Source: Chitinophagaceae bacterium (GTDB lineage: Bacteria; Bacteroidota; Bacteroidia; Chitinophagales; Chitinophagaceae). Taken from it: DNA of 7,688 nucleotides. The stretch covers positions 1-7,688 of the forward strand of contig CANIMM010000141.1 of the NCBI GenBank assembly GCA_947468255.1, in the 5' to 3' direction. The notes beneath the pieces were generated by a model. That model saw nothing but the letters and a program-made list of their open reading frames with translations, did not search any database and had not been told where the DNA came from. Made by a program: the position numbers and the translations under genes. Positions 6,528 to 7,688 of the stretch are shown here, in pieces. Position 1 is the stretch's first letter. Each line of letters begins with the position of its first letter.

Positions 6528-7205
6528 CTATTTCTGTGGTTCCTGTAGCATGTCGATGAAATCACTGCTTGCAGATTCCATCCTATTCGCTGTTCGGTTG
6601 ATTTGTGTATCCAGATAACTATACCCTAGGTAGGCCAACATGCCAATTATCAATCCACTTGCACTGGTAATTAATTTAACATACATCGCGTCAGCAATCT
6701 GACTTACGGATGGATTACTAATGGTAGCAAATTGTTTCAGCAACAACACTAACCCAACAATGGTTCCTACAAAACCGAACAAAGGTGCTATTCGGGAAAT
6801 TACAGAAAGGATGGAAAGGTTTTTTTCCATCTTATACATTTCTAGCTTGCCCACATTGTCCATGCTTTTTTCAATTGCATCAATGGGTTTACCAATTCGC
6901 TGAATACCTTTGTCTATCATTCTGGCAACTGGATTATCGGTGTTTTTTGCAAGGCTTCTTGCAGCTGTCACATTACCGGTAATGATATGATCCCGGATAA
7001 TGCGCATAAAATTATCATCTATTTTTCCCGCTTTGTTAATAGCCAGTAATCTTTCAATAAAGAAGAACACAGCTAGCGCAAATAAAATACCCATTGGTAT
7101 CATGAGTGGGCCACCCTTGCCTAATAAACTCCAAACAGACTCTACCTGAACGGACGAGCTTGCAGCTTTGCTAAGGGAATCTACTTGTAAAATAATATCA
7201 TTCAT
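6528..7205 (-). CDS. MotA/TolQ/ExbB proton channel family protein
   Basis: A 225-residue, three-span inner-membrane protein forming the pentameric stator-like channel of an ExbBD/TolQR motor. Predicted membrane segments are about 32-52 (PLMIPMGILFALAVFFFIE), 136-157 and 172-196. The family signature runs from RIAPLFGFVGTIVGLV (138-153) to KLITSASGLIIGMLAYLGYSYL (177-198). T148 in GFVGTIVG aligns with the conserved channel threonine of E. coli ExbB. The second conserved position (TAxGL in E. coli) reads SASGL, that is S181. The large cytoplasmic region between segments 1 and 2 contains the usual amphipathic stretches. An N-terminal extension of about 28 residues precedes the first span; it looks like the periplasmic arm rather than a cleaved signal. 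ATG 7205 lies 18 nt downstream of a good TAnnTTTG promoter element. exbD follows, so the pair forms a two-gene operon. Confidence 0.9.
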   Translation of the reverse strand: MNDIILQVDSLSKAASSSVQVESVWSLLGKGGPLMIPMGILFALAVFFFIERLLAINKAGKIDDNFMRIIRDHIITGNVTAARSLAKNTDNPVARMIDKGIQRIGKPIDAIEKSMDNVGKLEMYKMEKNLSILSVISRIAPLFGFVGTIVGLVLLLKQFATISNPSVSQIADAMYVKLITSASGLIIGMLAYLGYSYLDTQINRTANRMESASSDFIDMLQEPQK

Positions 7206-7223
7206 GGAATATGTAATTTAGAA

Positions 7224-7253
7224 CAAATGTAATAGTTTCTTAGCTTATTCAAT
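7224..7253 (-). promoter_or_regulatory. Promoter of the exbB-exbD operon
   Basis: On the minus strand an ATTG box (complement of 7250-7253, one mismatch from TTTG) is followed after 18 nt by TACATTTG (complement of 7224-7231), an exact -7 TAnnTTTG match. Predicted transcription start is near 7219, leaving a leader of roughly 14 nt before the exbB ATG. This is the best-formed two-box promoter in the window. Confidence 0.6.
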
Positions 7254-7270
7254 TATTGAACTAACAAAAC

Positions 7271-7436
7271 GGTAAGATGTATTGGTAAACGAAGGGAGTC
7301 CTAGATGTGGATGCAAAAAAAAGTTAAAATACTAAACCAATGAAATTGCTGTTTTTCATTTTTTGGCCGGAAACCCCAACGGAAAAGCACAAATAGCCTA
7401 TTTATAGTAAAATTAGACTGGCACTTACATCTTACC
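7271..7436. repeat. 11-bp perfect inverted repeat enclosing 144 nt
   Basis: GGTAAGATGTA at 7271-7281 is the exact reverse complement of TACATCTTACC at 7426-7436. The enclosed 144 nt hold no gene. No target-site duplication is visible outside the arms (AAAAC on the left, AATTG on the right), so a miniature transposon is possible but unsupported. Paired operator half-sites, a long fold-back RNA or chance are alternatives. Confidence 0.5.
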
Positions 7437-7452
7437 AATTGGCTTTTGCTGA

Positions 7453-7470
7453 ACAATGCTGAGGCATTGT
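7453..7470. repeat. 7-bp hairpin in the exbB-ssb gap
   Basis: ACAATGC (7453-7459) and GCATTGT (7464-7470) form a perfect stem around the 4-nt loop TGAG. No U-tract follows on either strand, so it is not a typical terminator. It may be incidental. Confidence 0.35.
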
Positions 7471-7527
7471 CATCCCTAAGCATAGGAATACCCAACTACT
7501 AGAAAGGAAAAAGGAAGTCGTATTAAC

Positions 7528-7559
7528 AAAAAAGCGAAGCAAAATCGCCTCGCTTTTTT
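7528..7559 (-). terminator. Strong intrinsic terminator downstream of ssb
   Basis: AAAAAAGCGA (7528-7537) pairs fully with TCGCTTTTTT (7550-7559). A single A/C mismatch follows, then two more G-C/C-G pairs and a 6-nt loop (7541-7546). Run-of-A on one side and run-of-T on the other give U-tracts on both strands. It lies 18 nt past the ssb stop codon on the minus strand and insulates ssb from the exbB operon. It would also work on the plus strand. Confidence 0.85.
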
Positions 7560-7577
7560 AATACTGACTAGATTTTC

Positions 7578-7688
7578 TTAAAATGGCAAATCATCGGCCA
7601 CCGTTTCGGTTGCTACCGACGAATGGGTAGATGATGTTGCTGACGAAGCCGCACCCGACATCGGTGCGCTATTTTGGCTTGGGTTTTC
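7578..7688 (-). CDS. ssb: Single-stranded DNA-binding protein, C-terminal tail (partial)
   Basis: Only the last 36 codons and the TAA stop are in the window; the gene continues past base 7688. The peptide is a low-complexity linker rich in Ser, Ala and Thr (ENPSQNSAPMSGAASSATSS at its start) ending in VADDLPF. The acidic tip with terminal Pro-Phe is the hallmark of bacterial SSB, where it docks replication and repair partners such as RecO, PriA and exonuclease I; DDLPF is the form I associate with Bacteroidota. The OB-fold DNA-binding domain is outside the window, so the call rests on the tail, its acidic tip and the disordered linker. A strong terminator follows directly. Confidence 0.85.
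   Translation of the reverse strand, partial: ENPSQNSAPMSGAASSATSSTHSSVATETVADDLPF

Larger units (their letters stand above)
7254..7527. other. Gene-free stretch between exbB and ssb terminator
   Basis: I see no convincing gene here. An open frame on the minus strand (7495-7301, 64 codons) has no recognisable family, no promoter or ribosome-binding site and an unusual composition rich in Phe, Cys and Trp. The stretch does hold an 11-bp inverted repeat (7271-7281 and 7426-7436) and a small hairpin (7453-7470), annotated separately. Confidence 0.5.

Noticed and set aside
7301..7495. 64-codon open frame on the minus strand between exbB and the ssb terminator
   Set aside because: Unusual composition, no recognisable motif, no promoter or ribosome-binding site, and it contains one arm of the inverted repeat. 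Probably chance.

Overview
The window looks like ordinary chromosomal core sequence from a member of the Bacteroidota, most likely near the Chitinophagaceae; the family-level placement is inference. The phylum call rests on four things: TAnnTTTG-type promoter elements and no sigma70-like -35/-10 boxes upstream of the genes; a Mrp/ApbC protein with the ENMSYFTPAELP signature and no CxxC; a long-form (type 2) PyrF; and an SSB tail ending in DDLPF. Coding strands are AT-rich and intergenic spaces are short. I see no insertion sequence, phage gene, CRISPR array, tRNA or rRNA.

Layout. On the plus strand come the C-terminal part of mrp (1-492), a 221-nt spacer, pyrF (714-1550), a small terminator-like hairpin, and a 3-hydroxyacyl-CoA dehydrogenase (1641-2588). 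Convergent to these is a minus-strand run, read from high to low coordinates: ribD (5070-4021), a YigZ/IMPACT protein (3951-3343), a DUF962/Mpo1-like membrane protein (3304-2954) and a MmcQ/YjbR protein (2953-2618). The last start codon abuts the previous stop codon. prmC (plus, from 5113 or 5101) diverges from ribD across a very short shared promoter region. It meets an exbD gene (minus, 6421-6014) whose partner exbB (7205-6528) lies upstream. After a 372-nt gene-free stretch holding the exbB promoter, an inverted repeat and a strong terminator, the last bases encode the C-terminal tail of ssb (minus, 7688-7578).

How the genes fit together. Most are independent housekeeping functions: an Fe-S cluster carrier (Mrp), pyrimidine synthesis (PyrF), acyl-CoA metabolism, riboflavin synthesis (RibD), release-factor methylation (PrmC) and DNA replication/repair (SSB). 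ExbB and ExbD form the one clear complex, a proton-driven inner-membrane motor. The yigZ-DUF962-mmcQ run is a probable co-transcribed group of poorly characterised genes.

The most interesting signal is regulatory. At pyrF, prmC and ribD a TAnnTTTG promoter element ends only 4-5 nt before the likely start codon, which suggests leaderless mRNAs. I did not find convincing evidence of an undescribed multi-gene system.
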